A DNA stretch of 64,000 bases from NCBI RefSeq assembly GCF_007830255.1, contig NZ_VLKG01000001.1, positions 124,001-188,000 on the forward strand, written 5' to 3'. The notes beneath the pieces were generated by a model, which saw only the letters and a list, made by a program, of their open reading frames with translations, was not told the origin of the DNA and made no database searches. Below are positions 41,391 through 52,126 of this stretch, piece after piece. Made by a program: the position numbers and the translations under genes. This stretch comes from Azomonas agilis (GTDB taxonomy: Bacteria > Pseudomonadota > Gammaproteobacteria > Pseudomonadales > Pseudomonadaceae). Each line of letters begins with the position of its first letter. The first letter of the stretch is position 1.

Positions 41391-42068
41391 TCAGAGGGAT
41401 TCCTCAGCCAGCCGATAGCCTAAACCCCGCACTGTATGCAGCAGCGGTTTGTCGAAGGGTTTATCAATGATTTGTCGTAATTGATGAATGTGACTGCGCA
41501 GGCTATCGCTATCAGGACAATCATCACCCCATAGGGCTTCCTCCAAAACTTCGCGCCGAACCAAATGCGGGCTTTTTTGCAGTAATAGCCCTAGGAGTTT
41601 GAGTCCAATCGGGTTGAGTTTTAGAGGTTTACCGGCTCTGGCAACCTCTAGGGTGTCTAAATCATAGGTTAAATCAGCGAGAGCCAGTTGCCGTTTGCCG
41701 CCGCCCTGAGCACGGCGTGTTACCGCTTCAATACGGGCGGCTAACTCCGACAAGGCAAAGGGTTTAACCAGATAATCATCCGCCCCTGATTTAAATCCCT
41801 GTAGGCGGTCATCCAAGGCATCCCGTGCGGTCAGCATAATCACTGGTGTGGTTTTACGTGCCTCCTCACGCAAACGCTGGCACAGGCTATAACCATCAAC
41901 ACCTGGTAGCATGACATCCAAGACCAGTAAGTCGTAATGCTGAGTCACCGCTAAATGTAGACCACTCAATCCATCTTGGGCACAGTCCACTGTGTATCCC
42001 TTAAGCTCCAGATAATCCACCATGTTGGCCAGAATATCTCGATTATCTTCAACTAACAGAATCCGCAT
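41391..42068 (-). CDS. colR: Response regulator ColR, OmpR family
   Basis: 225 residues. Receiver domain with phospho-acceptor Asp51 in LLVLDVMLPGVDGY, Thr and Lys switch residues (MLTARDAL, DYLVKPF), and a C-terminal winged helix (LKLNPIGLKLLGLLLQKSP, ALWGDDCPDSDSLRSHIHQ). The wording is nearly that of Pseudomonas ColR as I recall it. It controls envelope and lipid A modification genes and metal tolerance. Confidence 0.92.
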   Translation of the reverse strand: MRILLVEDNRDILANMVDYLELKGYTVDCAQDGLSGLHLAVTQHYDLLVLDVMLPGVDGYSLCQRLREEARKTTPVIMLTARDALDDRLQGFKSGADDYLVKPFALSELAARIEAVTRRAQGGGKRQLALADLTYDLDTLEVARAGKPLKLNPIGLKLLGLLLQKSPHLVRREVLEEALWGDDCPDSDSLRSHIHQLRQIIDKPFDKPLLHTVRGLGYRLAEESL

Positions 42069-42189
42069 GTTTTTCTCCTGTGTGTAGGCAGTCTATGGCT
42101 GCTCCTAAAGCACCTCAAGGAGGGTTAGACCAAGGAATGTGGGGGTTCACAGAGCTTTGATAGAGCCCAACCACTCAAGAGCCCTCAAC

Positions 42190-42218
42190 AAAAAACCCCG
42201 CACTAGGCGGGGTTTTTT
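42190..42218 (-). terminator. Rho-independent terminator after groEL
   Basis: AAAAAA-CCCCGC-ACTAG-GCGGGG-TTTTTT: a symmetric terminator usable from both sides. On the minus strand it ends groES-groEL. Confidence 0.9.
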
Positions 42219-42241
42219 ACAGCTAAGAGGCTTGGGGCCGA

Positions 42242-43894
<1,653 letters not shown>

Positions 43895-43928
43895 TCAAAA
43901 TTTTTGAATCGACAGGGTCGTCGGATAA

Positions 43929-44222
43929 TCAGGCTTCGATGATGGCGAGGATTTCGTTCTCGCTCATGATCAGCAGGTCTTCGCCATCGACCTTAATGGT
44001 GTTGCTGCCTGAGTAAGGGCCAAAGACCACTTTGTCGCCCACTTTAACAGCCAGCGCACGAACCTCACCGTTGTCCAGCACGCGGCCTGTGCCTACGGCT
44101 AGAACTTCGCCACGGTTGGGTTTCTCTGCAGCAGAGCCCGGCAGAACGATGCCGCCCGCAGTTTTGGTTTCTTCTTCGCTGCGACGAATCACGACACGGT
44201 CATGCAGAGGACGAAGCTTCAT
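43929..44222 (-). CDS. groS: 10 kDa co-chaperonin GroES
   Basis: 97 residues. [16 protein letters not shown] start, mobile loop [18 protein letters not shown], roof hairpin, and C-terminal [14 protein letters not shown]. Lid of the GroEL cage. First gene of the operon, with a sigma-32 promoter and a long leader. Confidence 0.99.
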   Translation of the reverse strand: MKLRPLHDRVVIRRSEEETKTAGGIVLPGSAAEKPNRGEVLAVGTGRVLDNGEVRALAVKVGDKVVFGPYSGSNTIKVDGEDLLIMSENEILAIIEA

Positions 44223-44275
44223 TGTCGATCTCTCCTAACATTGAGTAGTTCCATACCGATGCTTCTTCATCGGCG

Positions 44276-44321
44276 GGGTTTGCTAAACCCAGCTACGCCG
44301 GGTGCAACCCAATAGGGGTTG
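44276..44321 (-). promoter_or_regulatory. Hairpins in the groES leader
   Basis: GGGTTT-GCT-AAACCC (44276-44290) is a perfect 6-bp stem with a 3-base loop; CAACCC/GGGTTG (44305-44310 and 44316-44321) forms a second. Both lie in the predicted leader of about 145 nt between the sigma-32 promoter and groES. Confidence 0.5.
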
Positions 44322-44372
44322 CTAAATGAGTTTCGGTTGTAGCTAAAGCCACAATACCTTGCGGTGAACGCT

Positions 44373-44400
44373 AGATGTGGGCGGTGAAATCAATTTCAAG
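44373..44400 (-). promoter_or_regulatory. Sigma-32 heat-shock promoter of groES-groEL
   Basis: On the minus strand: CTTGAAA (44400-44394, exact -35 consensus), 13-bp spacer, CCACATCT (44380-44373) against CCCCATNT, one mismatch. It reads towards groES. Confidence 0.88.
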
Positions 44401-44432
44401 GACTGGTATTAGATTTTTTTACCACTGGGAAC

Positions 44433-44458
44433 AAAAAACGGCGGGACAAGCCCGCCGT
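44433..44458 (-). terminator. Rho-independent terminator after fxsA
   Basis: On the minus strand ACGGCGGG, 5-base loop, CCCGCCGT, then TTTTT. It isolates fxsA from groES. Confidence 0.85.
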
Positions 44459-44477
44459 GTAAGGTCACTACAGCGCA

Positions 44478-44963
44478 TCAATTCTTATCTTTACGCTCCC
44501 ATTGCCCTTCAATCACTGTGGTTTCGCGCACAGTGTGGGTCTGATGTCGTTCTTCTTGGCGGTAGCGTTCATGTACGTCATAGGCTGTTCTAGGTTGTTT
44601 ACGCAGTTGGAAGGCTACATAGCGCTCCAATAGATTGCGGATTAGATGGCGTGTCCAAGGCAGTAAAATCAACACACCTAAAATGTCACTAAGGAAGCCA
44701 GGCAGCAGAATCAAAAATCCCCCCGCTGCCATCGCCAAACCGTTGAGTACTTCACTTTCCGGTAATTCACCGCGCGTCAGACGCTCACGGGCTTTCCAAG
44801 CGGTGGCAAAACCCGCCAAACGAATCAGCAATACGCCTAACACAACATCTAATGCTAACCACAACAGGGTAGCCAACACGCCGATGGCACTACCGACTTT
44901 GATCAGCAAAGCCAGCTCTAACACCGGAAACAACAACAGCAAAAAGAAAAAGAGTCGCATCAT
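44478..44963 (-). CDS. fxsA: FxsA-family cytoplasmic membrane protein
   Basis: 161 residues. Two N-terminal membrane helices (LFFFLLLLFPVLELALLI; VLATLLWLALDVVLGVLLI), a third and a re-entrant stretch (LAMAAGGFLILLPGFLSDILGVLILLP, about 85-112), and a basic tail with ERYVAFQLRKQPR. In E. coli FxsA overexpression relieves F-exclusion of phage T7; its normal role is unclear. The fxsA-groES neighbourhood is conserved in gammaproteobacteria. Confidence 0.9.
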   Translation of the reverse strand: MMRLFFFLLLLFPVLELALLIKVGSAIGVLATLLWLALDVVLGVLLIRLAGFATAWKARERLTRGELPESEVLNGLAMAAGGFLILLPGFLSDILGVLILLPWTRHLIRNLLERYVAFQLRKQPRTAYDVHERYRQEERHQTHTVRETTVIEGQWERKDKN

Positions 44964-45143
44964 GGGCCCTCTGGAAGAACCGCTTCCAGCTTACTTAAAC
45001 TCAAACTAGGGCTCATGGAACCATAATTCAAGCCTAAGTATGAAATTGGCTGTAACGGAATGCGTCTTTCTTGGCAGGATAAGGCAATAATTGGGTAGCA
45101 AAGGCGCTATGCTAGCCCTACCCACATCATCTCGGAGTTTGCC

Positions 45144-45449
45144 ATGTTCATCGCCATGAACCGCTTCAAAATCGCCCGTGGTCATGAAGAAACCTTTATC
45201 AACCACTGGCGGCAGCGGGAAAGCTATCTGGATGAAGTGCCCGGTTATGTACGTTTTCACCTGATCCAAGGCCCGCAAACCGAGGAGTACACTCTGTTTA
45301 TTTCCCACACCGAATGGGAGTCCGCCGCCGCCTTTGAGGGCTGGACACATTCGGAAGCTTTCCGTAAAGCCCACGCCAACGCTGGTAAAAGCCCTCGGGA
45401 AATCTACCTTGGCCCACCACAATTAGAGCTGTTTGAATCGGTGCTCTAA
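45144..45449 (+). CDS. Antibiotic-biosynthesis-monooxygenase fold protein, IsdG-like haem oxygenase candidate
   Basis: 101 residues forming one ABM ferredoxin-like domain. The IsdG/IsdI/MhuD catalytic triad is conserved in spacing: Asn6 (MFIAMNRF), Trp67 and His77 (GWTHSEAFRKAH, with the same ten-residue Trp-to-His distance). This suggests haem degradation rather than quinone oxidation. No haem transporter is adjacent. SD GGAG lies about 8 bases before the ATG at 45144. Confidence 0.78.
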   Translation: MFIAMNRFKIARGHEETFINHWRQRESYLDEVPGYVRFHLIQGPQTEEYTLFISHTEWESAAAFEGWTHSEAFRKAHANAGKSPREIYLGPPQLELFESVL

Positions 45450-45853
45450 AGCTGCCTACCAGCCAACGCCTAAACCGAAGGAGTAGCGTGTTTCGTCTAA
45501 ATCGCCTCTTCGCTTTGCACACGATCTTTTTCGGTTTTAAGGTGGACAGAAATCCAATCAATAAAAAATGCTTCACTCCAGAGTTAATACCACCTACTGA
45601 GCTCCGACTTTGCATCTTTCTTTGTCTTAAGCACTGTACTCAGTACCGAACTTCTGGGCTCCACACAGACTCAGAGCAAACCCATAACACCATTGTGACT
45701 TTTTCCTCTGTTACCCTGCATCGAAAGTGTTGATAATCAGTCTTGCCTTGGGTAGCCCCTATATGCCTAAACACAGAGCCGCTCAAAAGGCATCCCACAC
45801 CACCCTCACATGCCTTAGTTATGTGTTTATGGATTTATTTCAGCAGCTGATTT
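45450..45853. other. 404-bp spacer upstream of ampG
   Basis: Contains a GTG-started 81-codon frame (45488-45733) with an SD-like AAGGAG, but its composition is not protein-like and it matches nothing I know. No clear promoter or terminator is visible. The ampG promoter is likely here. Confidence 0.45.
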
Positions 45854-47596
45854 ATGTCGATTAAATACTGGCGCACCGCCTTGGCTGCCTACGGTAGCCC
45901 TGCCTCCATTACCCTTCTTTTATTGGGGTTTGCCGCTGGTTTACCTGCGGTTTTGGTGTTTTCCACCCTGTCGGTTTGGCTACGCGAAGCGGGGGTTTCG
46001 CGGGAAACCATTGGCTACGCCAGTTGGATCAGCTTGGCTTATGCCTTTAAATGGGTTTGGTCACCGATGCTGGATCAGTGGCGCTTGCCTTGGATTGGCA
46101 CACTGGGGCGGCGTAGGTCTTGGTTAGTGCTGTCCCAAAGTCTGATCGCCGTCGGACTGATCGGTATGGCGCTGTGCGATCCCAAACAAAGCCTTGGATT
46201 ATTGATTGCCTTTGCCGTAGTAGTGGCCTTTTCCTCGGCGACCCAAGACATTGCTATCGACGCTTATCGGCTAGAAATCGCTGAAGATCGCTTACAGGCC
46301 ACCTTAGCTGCTAGCTATATGACCGGCTATCGAGTGGCCATGCTGCTGGCCAGTGCAGGAGCCCTATTCCTTGCCGAGTGGTTAGGCTCTAGCAACCTCA
46401 ACTACGACACCCTGGCTTGGACATGGACTTATGTGGCGTTTGCGGCGCTGATCGTGCCCGGATTAATCACCAGTCTGCTGATTAAAGAACCCCCAGCAGC
46501 AGTGGTGTTAACCCGAGAGGCTTCGCCCTACGGCTTTAATCATCAACTGGCCGCAGTGGGCTTGGTGGTGGTTTTGGTGATTTCCTTCCCCGCTATGGTG
46601 AATGCCCTCATCGCCCAAGCTTGGCCCCGTGCCTTACTGTACGGCCTCTTTATCGCCGGAACCTTTTCCAAGGGCGGGCGTGCTCTGCTGATTCCCGTAC
46701 GTCATCTGGTGCAGGAAGCGTTGCACCGTCATCGACCGGCCCACAATGATTTCTCCTATCAAGGCGTATCGGTGGTGGTGCTGATCATCCTCACCGTATC
46801 CGTAACCGGTATGTGCCAAGCCTTTTGGGGCGGATACTGGCCACGCGGGGTGATGTATCTGCTGTTTTGCAGCCTCTGTTTATCCACCCCGGGCCGCATT
46901 TTAATGGGGCCCGTGATGACGCCCATTAATGACTTTATTCTGCGCTACCGCTGGCAAGCCCTGATTTTGTTGGGCTTAGTCGCTACCTACCGCATGTCAG
47001 ATACAGTGATGGGGGTGATGGCTAATGTGTTCTACATCGACCAAGGCTTTACTAAGGATCAAATCGCGAGTGTCAGTAAGGTTTTTGGTTTGATTATGAC
47101 GCTCTTAGGGGCGGCGGCTGGAGGATTTTTAATCCTGTGTTTCAACACATTACCTATTTTGTTCTTAGGAGGACTGGCCTCTGCGCTGACTAATCTGCTG
47201 TTTTTACTCTTAGTGGATATGGGGGCTAATCTCCCCATGCTGGTAGCGACTATTTCTCTGGATAACTTCAGTGCGGGATTGGCTTCGACCGCTTTTGTGG
47301 CTTATCTATCCAGCCTAACTAATTTGAAATTTTCAGCCACCCAGTACGCCTTGCTCAGCTCACTGATGATGCTATTGCCCCGCGTACTGGGAGGTTACTC
47401 AGGAGTAATGGTCGAGAAGCTGGGCTATAAAGAGTTCTTCCTGCTAACCACCCTGCTGGGCATTCCTACCCTGATCCTGATCGCCTGGCAGTGGCGTTTG
47501 AGTCGCTCTACGCCCGCTCAGCCCACCCCAGAACCTGAGGCTTCAGTATCTTCTGAAACTAGGGTTGCCCCTGCGGGAGAATCCAGCCAGGCGTAA
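45854..47596 (+). CDS. ampG: AmpG-type muropeptide MFS transporter
   Basis: 580 residues with about 14 membrane segments. The N-terminus AYGSPASITLLLLGFAAGLP, the first loop (ETIGYASWISLAYAFKWVWSP) and SATQDIAIDAYRLEI are AmpG signatures. It imports GlcNAc-anhydroMurNAc peptides for cell-wall recycling and indirectly sets beta-lactamase induction. Pro/Glu/Ser-rich cytoplasmic tail of about 35 residues. Confidence 0.93.
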   Translation: MSIKYWRTALAAYGSPASITLLLLGFAAGLPAVLVFSTLSVWLREAGVSRETIGYASWISLAYAFKWVWSPMLDQWRLPWIGTLGRRRSWLVLSQSLIAVGLIGMALCDPKQSLGLLIAFAVVVAFSSATQDIAIDAYRLEIAEDRLQATLAASYMTGYRVAMLLASAGALFLAEWLGSSNLNYDTLAWTWTYVAFAALIVPGLITSLLIKEPPAAVVLTREASPYGFNHQLAAVGLVVVLVISFPAMVNALIAQAWPRALLYGLFIAGTFSKGGRALLIPVRHLVQEALHRHRPAHNDFSYQGVSVVVLIILTVSVTGMCQAFWGGYWPRGVMYLLFCSLCLSTPGRILMGPVMTPINDFILRYRWQALILLGLVATYRMSDTVMGVMANVFYIDQGFTKDQIASVSKVFGLIMTLLGAAAGGFLILCFNTLPILFLGGLASALTNLLFLLLVDMGANLPMLVATISLDNFSAGLASTAFVAYLSSLTNLKFSATQYALLSSLMMLLPRVLGGYSGVMVEKLGYKEFFLLTTLLGIPTLILIAWQWRLSRSTPAQPTPEPEASVSSETRVAPAGESSQA

Positions 47597-47658
47597 CCTT
47601 TTTATGGCGCGTGGAGTGAAACAAAGCATTTCCCCCTTGTCCACTCCACCGTCCTACA

Positions 47659-48138
47659 TCAGTCGCGGAAGTTATTAAATTGCAGCGGCATACCAAAGTC
47701 TTTGGCGCGTAACACAGCAATGGCCTCTTGCAGATCGTCGCGCTTTTTACCCGTGACCCGTACTTGCTCACCCTGAATCGCCGCCTGCACCTTGAGCTTA
47801 GTGTCCTTAATGTGGGCTACGATTTTTTTGGACAGCTCCTTATCAATCCCTTCGCGTAGCACCACCTCTTGCTTAACGATCTTGCCGGAGGGATAGCTGT
47901 CTTTGTATTCCAGACACTGAATGTCAATCTTACGTTTAACCAAAGCGCCGCGCAGAATATCGAGCATCTGCTCCAGCATAAAATCAGCTTCAGCGGTTAG
48001 GGTGACGGTCAATTCTTTAAATTCAAAGCTGCCTTTGCCGCGCAAGTCGTAACGGCGATCCAACTCCTTCATGGCGTTATCAACCGCGTTGGTCACTTCG
48101 TGTTTGTCCAACTCGGACACCACATCAAAAGAGGGCAT
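47659..48138 (-). CDS. yajQ: YajQ-family nucleotide-binding protein
   Basis: 159 residues, exact family length: [47 protein letters not shown] and the C-terminal LQFNNFRD. YajQ-type proteins bind c-di-GMP or other nucleotides and partner regulators. Convergent with ampG. Confidence 0.95.
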   Translation of the reverse strand: MPSFDVVSELDKHEVTNAVDNAMKELDRRYDLRGKGSFEFKELTVTLTAEADFMLEQMLDILRGALVKRKIDIQCLEYKDSYPSGKIVKQEVVLREGIDKELSKKIVAHIKDTKLKVQAAIQGEQVRVTGKKRDDLQEAIAVLRAKDFGMPLQFNNFRD

Positions 48139-48246
48139 AGGGTTCTCCAGATAGGGTTGATCTTATTCAAAGCTGACAGCGCACAACTTGACGATGCACT
48201 ATTGTACTCATTATAACCTGTAGCCTTTTGCAATCGGCACGTATCC

Positions 48247-49224
48247 GTGGCACTCGTGACTCAGCCTCTCATCTCGTCTCCCACAATCTCTGAGCCCGCC
48301 AAAGCCTGTTGGCATGTACTGGGCGTGGGCAGCTTAGGCAGTTTATGGGCCACTCGTCTGGCACAAGCGGGCCATGAGGTACGCTTAATCTTGCGCGATG
48401 CCGAGCGCTTAAGCGCCTATCAAGCCGCAGGAGGGTACTTACGATTACAGCAGCCTCAGCAACAAAGCTGCACTGATTATGCACTGGCGGCCGAAACACC
48501 CGACACCATCACCTCCATTCAACGCCTTGTCGTAGCCTGCAAAGCCTACGATGTGGTATCAGCCCTAAAACCTCTACTCAGCCGCTTGCAGGGAGCAGAA
48601 GTGCTATTGCTGCAAAATGGGCTGGGCAGCCAACAAGCGGTTATGGAGTTCCTGCCCCATACGCGCTGTCTTTTAGTATCCAGTACCGAAGGAGCTTATC
48701 GGCAACAACCTTTTCAGGTGGTACATGCGGGCGTGGGACAAAATTGGTTGGGTGATCCTCTGCGCCCTCAACAACCACCGGAGTGGCTGAAGGATTTAGC
48801 TCAGGCCAATATCCCCCATGTTTGGGCTGAAAACATTATGGGCCGTCTGTGGCGTAAGTTGGCCATTAACTGTGCCATCAATCCGCTGACGGTATTGCTG
48901 CGCTGTCGTAACGGAGTTTTGCTTGAGCATCAAAGCCAGTGGGAACCTATCTGCCTTGAACTTCAGCAACTACTCAGCAGCGCAGGACATCCTGAATCAG
49001 CCCATGACTTGATCCCAGAGGTACAGCAAATACTTCAGGCAACACAGGCCAATTACTCCTCCATGTATCAGGACGTAAAACAGGCCAGACCCACGGAAAT
49101 TACCTACCTACTGGGCTACGCCTGCACAGAGGCTCAGCGCTTAGGGCTAGAGCTTCCTCATCTACAGCGCTTACATCAGCAGTTGCAACAAGAACTCAGC
49201 GCTTTAGGTTTACCCTCCCATTAA
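48247..49224 (+). CDS. panE: 2-dehydropantoate 2-reductase (ketopantoate reductase)
   Basis: 325 residues; N-terminal NADP-binding Rossmann segment VLGVGSLGSLWATRLAQAGH, LLLQNGLGSQ, GRLWRKLAINCAINPLTVLL (catalytic Lys) and the C-terminal TEITYLLGYA. It reduces ketopantoate for pantothenate and CoA synthesis. The start is a GTG at 48247; no ATG lies closer to the Rossmann motif, and no strong SD is seen, so the first residues are uncertain. Confidence 0.9.
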   Translation: MALVTQPLISSPTISEPAKACWHVLGVGSLGSLWATRLAQAGHEVRLILRDAERLSAYQAAGGYLRLQQPQQQSCTDYALAAETPDTITSIQRLVVACKAYDVVSALKPLLSRLQGAEVLLLQNGLGSQQAVMEFLPHTRCLLVSSTEGAYRQQPFQVVHAGVGQNWLGDPLRPQQPPEWLKDLAQANIPHVWAENIMGRLWRKLAINCAINPLTVLLRCRNGVLLEHQSQWEPICLELQQLLSSAGHPESAHDLIPEVQQILQATQANYSSMYQDVKQARPTEITYLLGYACTEAQRLGLELPHLQRLHQQLQQELSALGLPSH

Positions 49225-49263
49225 CGAGGACTATGCTGCACAAAAAACCAGCGCTGCCTCGCC

Positions 49264-51273
49264 ATGAACCTCTATCAACGCCTCGAATATCTTCCGGTAG
49301 GCCGCAAGTTGTTATTGGCGTTACTGGTGTTATTGCTTTCTACCCTCATCGCCGCCAACCTGACGTTTATCAGCGCGGCGTATTGGATCTCTCGGCAAAG
49401 CACGGCCCCCCAAGCGTTGCATACCATCGCGCGCCTCATCAGCAGCCCAGAATTGGTGTCCGCCCTAAAAACGCCTGAAGCAGCAAAAGCTATCTTGCAG
49501 CGCCTAGAACAGTACAGCCCACTGCGGGCAGCGGTGGTCTATACCCCCCAAGGCCAACAGTTAGCGGAATTCCATAACGGCCACCCGCTCAAAATTCCTA
49601 CCCATGTAGAGGAAGTTCAGCAATGGCAGGCAGATGGTTTTAGAGTCAGTGTGCTCACCCCTCTGCCCCAAGAAGCGGGATATCTGTTACTGGTGGCCAG
49701 CAGTGAACTCCCAGAAGCCTTCTACACCGGCATCCTCAGTGCCAGTCTGGCGATTTTGCTGGTCAGCTTGGTGTTATGGGTCGTGGTATCGCGCCAAATG
49801 CGACGCTGGATCACTAAACCTATCCGCCGTCTAGAAAAGCTCTCGCGGCGCGTCACCAGCGAAGAAAACTACGCCCTACGCGCGCCGCCTACCGCTCCCG
49901 CCAGCAGCGACGAAATCGCTCATCTGGCCAATGCACTCAACACCATGCTCTCCCGCATGGAGGCCCGTGAGCACCAGCTCAAACAGGCATACGACGAGAC
50001 GCAAGCTGCCCTAGACCAATCAGAAACCTACGCCCGCCAAACCCGCGAATCCAATGAGCAATTAGAGCAGGAAATCAAAGTACGCCACCGCATCGAGAAA
50101 AAGCTGACGGGGTTTCAAAATTACCTAAATAACATCATCAACTCCATGCCCTCGGCGCTGATTACCGCTGACGACTCCTTACGCATCACCCAATGGAACC
50201 ACCAAGCCACCCTTCTGTCTGGGACCTCGGTAGAAGAGGCGGCCAATCAGCCGCTAGGTCAAGCCTTCCCCGCCTTAGCTCCTTTTGAATCGCGCATCCG
50301 CCATGCCGCTTTTTGTCAGGAAGTCCAGCGCGTGGAGCGCGTGTGCTGGCCACTGAACGATGGCCTGCAACACCACTATGAGCTGACCTTTTACCCCTTG
50401 GTGGGGGGCGATGGTTTAGGCGTAGTGATCCGTATTGATGAGATTACGGAACGCATTCATTTTGAAGAGCTGATAGTACAGTCAGAAAAAATGCGTTCCG
50501 TAGGCGGATTGGCAGCGGGTATGGCCCACGAAATCAACAACCCGCTGGGAGCCATCAGCCACAACATCCAAAACATTCGCCGCCGATTGTCAGCCGATTT
50601 AGAAAAAAACCAAGAAGCCGCGCAACAGATCGGGCTGTCGTTAACCGATATGCAGCATTACCTCAATATTCGGCAAATCCCGCAAATATTGGAGCGCATT
50701 CAACTGGCTACCAACCGAGCGGCGTGCATCGTTACCCATATGCTGGGCTTTACCCGCATGAGTAACCGACAGCATGTGGATACCTCATTGCCGGCCCTGA
50801 TTGAACAAGCACTGTCCATTGCCGATAACGACTTTGATCTGACGGAAGGCTTTGATTTTCGCGCTATTCAAATCCTGCGCGACTTTGACCCGGACTTAGA
50901 ACAAGTCCCCTGCATCAGCAACGAATTGGAACAGGTGCTACTAAACCTGCTGAAAAACGCCGCTCAAGCCATTCACCAACGCGCGGATCGCCAGCTCGGA
51001 CGCATCGTGCTGCGTACGCGCCGCCATCCACCTTGGGCCGAAATACAGGTAGAAGACAATGGCGGTGGTATGCCTGAAGCGGTGCGCCAACGCATTTTTG
51101 AGCCTTTCTTCACCACCAAGGATGTGGGACAAGGGACAGGATTGGGCTTATTTGTGTCCTACTTCATCATCACCAACAACCACAAAGGGCAGATGGAAGT
51201 GCAATCGACCCTTGGCCAAGGCAGCTTATTCACCATCCGTCTGCCTCTGATCCATAACCCTGCTTCGGACTGA
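49264..51273 (+). CDS. Orphan hybrid-free sensor histidine kinase with HAMP and PAS
   Basis: 669 residues: membrane helix (about 15-40), periplasmic domain to about 155, second helix (158-178), HAMP, a coiled coil (about 238-280, EAREHQLKQAYDETQAALDQ), a PAS domain (about 285-395), HisKA with phospho-acceptor His422 in GMAHEINNPLGAI, N-box (LEQVLLNLLKNAAQAI) and G-boxes (VEDNGGGMPE, GTGLGLFVSYFII). No response regulator lies beside it. The HEINNPL H-box places it with PAS-linked NtrB/FixL-like kinases. Ligand unknown. Confidence 0.9.
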   Translation: MNLYQRLEYLPVGRKLLLALLVLLLSTLIAANLTFISAAYWISRQSTAPQALHTIARLISSPELVSALKTPEAAKAILQRLEQYSPLRAAVVYTPQGQQLAEFHNGHPLKIPTHVEEVQQWQADGFRVSVLTPLPQEAGYLLLVASSELPEAFYTGILSASLAILLVSLVLWVVVSRQMRRWITKPIRRLEKLSRRVTSEENYALRAPPTAPASSDEIAHLANALNTMLSRMEAREHQLKQAYDETQAALDQSETYARQTRESNEQLEQEIKVRHRIEKKLTGFQNYLNNIINSMPSALITADDSLRITQWNHQATLLSGTSVEEAANQPLGQAFPALAPFESRIRHAAFCQEVQRVERVCWPLNDGLQHHYELTFYPLVGGDGLGVVIRIDEITERIHFEELIVQSEKMRSVGGLAAGMAHEINNPLGAISHNIQNIRRRLSADLEKNQEAAQQIGLSLTDMQHYLNIRQIPQILERIQLATNRAACIVTHMLGFTRMSNRQHVDTSLPALIEQALSIADNDFDLTEGFDFRAIQILRDFDPDLEQVPCISNELEQVLLNLLKNAAQAIHQRADRQLGRIVLRTRRHPPWAEIQVEDNGGGMPEAVRQRIFEPFFTTKDVGQGTGLGLFVSYFIITNNHKGQMEVQSTLGQGSLFTIRLPLIHNPASD

Positions 51274-51288
51274 GTTTTGTCCGCACAG

Positions 51289-51322
51289 CAAAACGCCCGA
51301 CGATTACTCATCGGGCGTTTCA
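51289..51322 (-). terminator. Bidirectional terminator between the sensor kinase and ahpC
   Basis: AAACGCCCGA and TCGGGCGTTT form a 10-bp stem with a 10-base loop; short T-runs flank both sides. It sits between convergent genes. Confidence 0.8.
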
Positions 51323-51351
51323 TAACCACAAATCTAGCGCATCAAAGCAGC

Positions 51352-51915
51352 TTAGATTTTACCAACCAGATCCAGAGAAGGCTTCAGAGTTTCAGCACCT
51401 TCTTTCCACTTGGCAGGGCACACTTCACCGGGGTGAGAAGCCACGTACTGAGCGGCCTTCACTTTACGCAGCAGCTCAGAAGCATCACGACCGATGCCCA
51501 GATCATGGATTTCAGCGACTTTGATTTGGCCTTCTGGGTTGACCACGAAGGTACCACGCAGAGCCAGACCAGCTTCTTCGATCATTACATCGAAGTTGCG
51601 AGAAATAGTGCCTGTAGGGTCACCAATCATTGGGTAGTTGATCTTCTTGATGGTGTCAGAAGCATCGTGCCAAGCTTTGTGGGTGAAGTGGGTGTCAGTA
51701 GACACGGAGTAAACTTCAACGCCCAGCTTTTGGAACTCAGGATACAGGTCAGCCATGTCGCCCAGTTCGGTTGGGCAAACGAAGGTGAAGTCAGCCGGAT
51801 AGAAGAAGAAGATCGACCATTTACCTTTAACGCTGGCTTCGGTCAGATCAACGAACTGGCCATTGTGGTAGGCGGTTGCTTTGAACGGCTTGATTTCGGT
51901 GTTGATCAGAGACAT
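51352..51915 (-). CDS. ahpC: Alkyl hydroperoxide reductase AhpC (2-Cys peroxiredoxin)
   Basis: 187 residues from the ATG at 51915 with AAGGAGAGA upstream; the longer frame to 51966 is not supported. Peroxidatic Cys in [15 protein letters not shown], resolving Cys in [10 protein letters not shown]. It reduces peroxides and peroxynitrite. No ahpF follows in the window. Several inverted repeats in its promoter (51939-52021) suggest redox regulation. Confidence 0.97.
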   Translation of the reverse strand: MSLINTEIKPFKATAYHNGQFVDLTEASVKGKWSIFFFYPADFTFVCPTELGDMADLYPEFQKLGVEVYSVSTDTHFTHKAWHDASDTIKKINYPMIGDPTGTISRNFDVMIEEAGLALRGTFVVNPEGQIKVAEIHDLGIGRDASELLRKVKAAQYVASHPGEVCPAKWKEGAETLKPSLDLVGKI

Positions 51916-51938
51916 CAACTCTCTCCTTGTTTGAATGA

Positions 51939-52021
51939 GGTACAACGCGTTAGTGGGTTGTACCATACCCTAGGCTACAACAAATGGTTAATTGATTGAT
52001 AAAATCAGAGTCATTGATTTT
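51939..52021 (-). promoter_or_regulatory. ahpC promoter region with inverted repeats
   Basis: GGTACAAC/GTTGTACC (51939-51946 and 51957-51964), a further TACAAC at 51976-51981, and AAAATCA/TGATTTT (52001-52007 and 52015-52021) are all exact. A weak -35/-10 (TTAACC, 18 bp, TATGGT at 51967-51962) reads to ahpC. Likely operators for a redox regulator; no match to OxyR half-sites was found by eye. Confidence 0.5.
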
Positions 52022-52126
52022 GTTAAGCAAACACCACTGAGCGCAGAAGATTGGCACAAGTTTATGCCTAAGAAAAGGCTCAGTATGTGGTCTTAGTCAC
52101 CTAAAACAATGCTTGTTAAACAAAAC

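Noticed and set aside
45488-45733. 81-codon frame with AAGGAG ahead of a GTG
   Set aside because: The Shine-Dalgarno is tempting, but the protein has no domain, odd composition and ends in a spacer; kept only as a remark in the spacer entry.
52016-52126. Short conserved RNA gene between ahpC and the YbjQ gene
   Set aside because: No terminator-like stem or promoter defines a transcript there.
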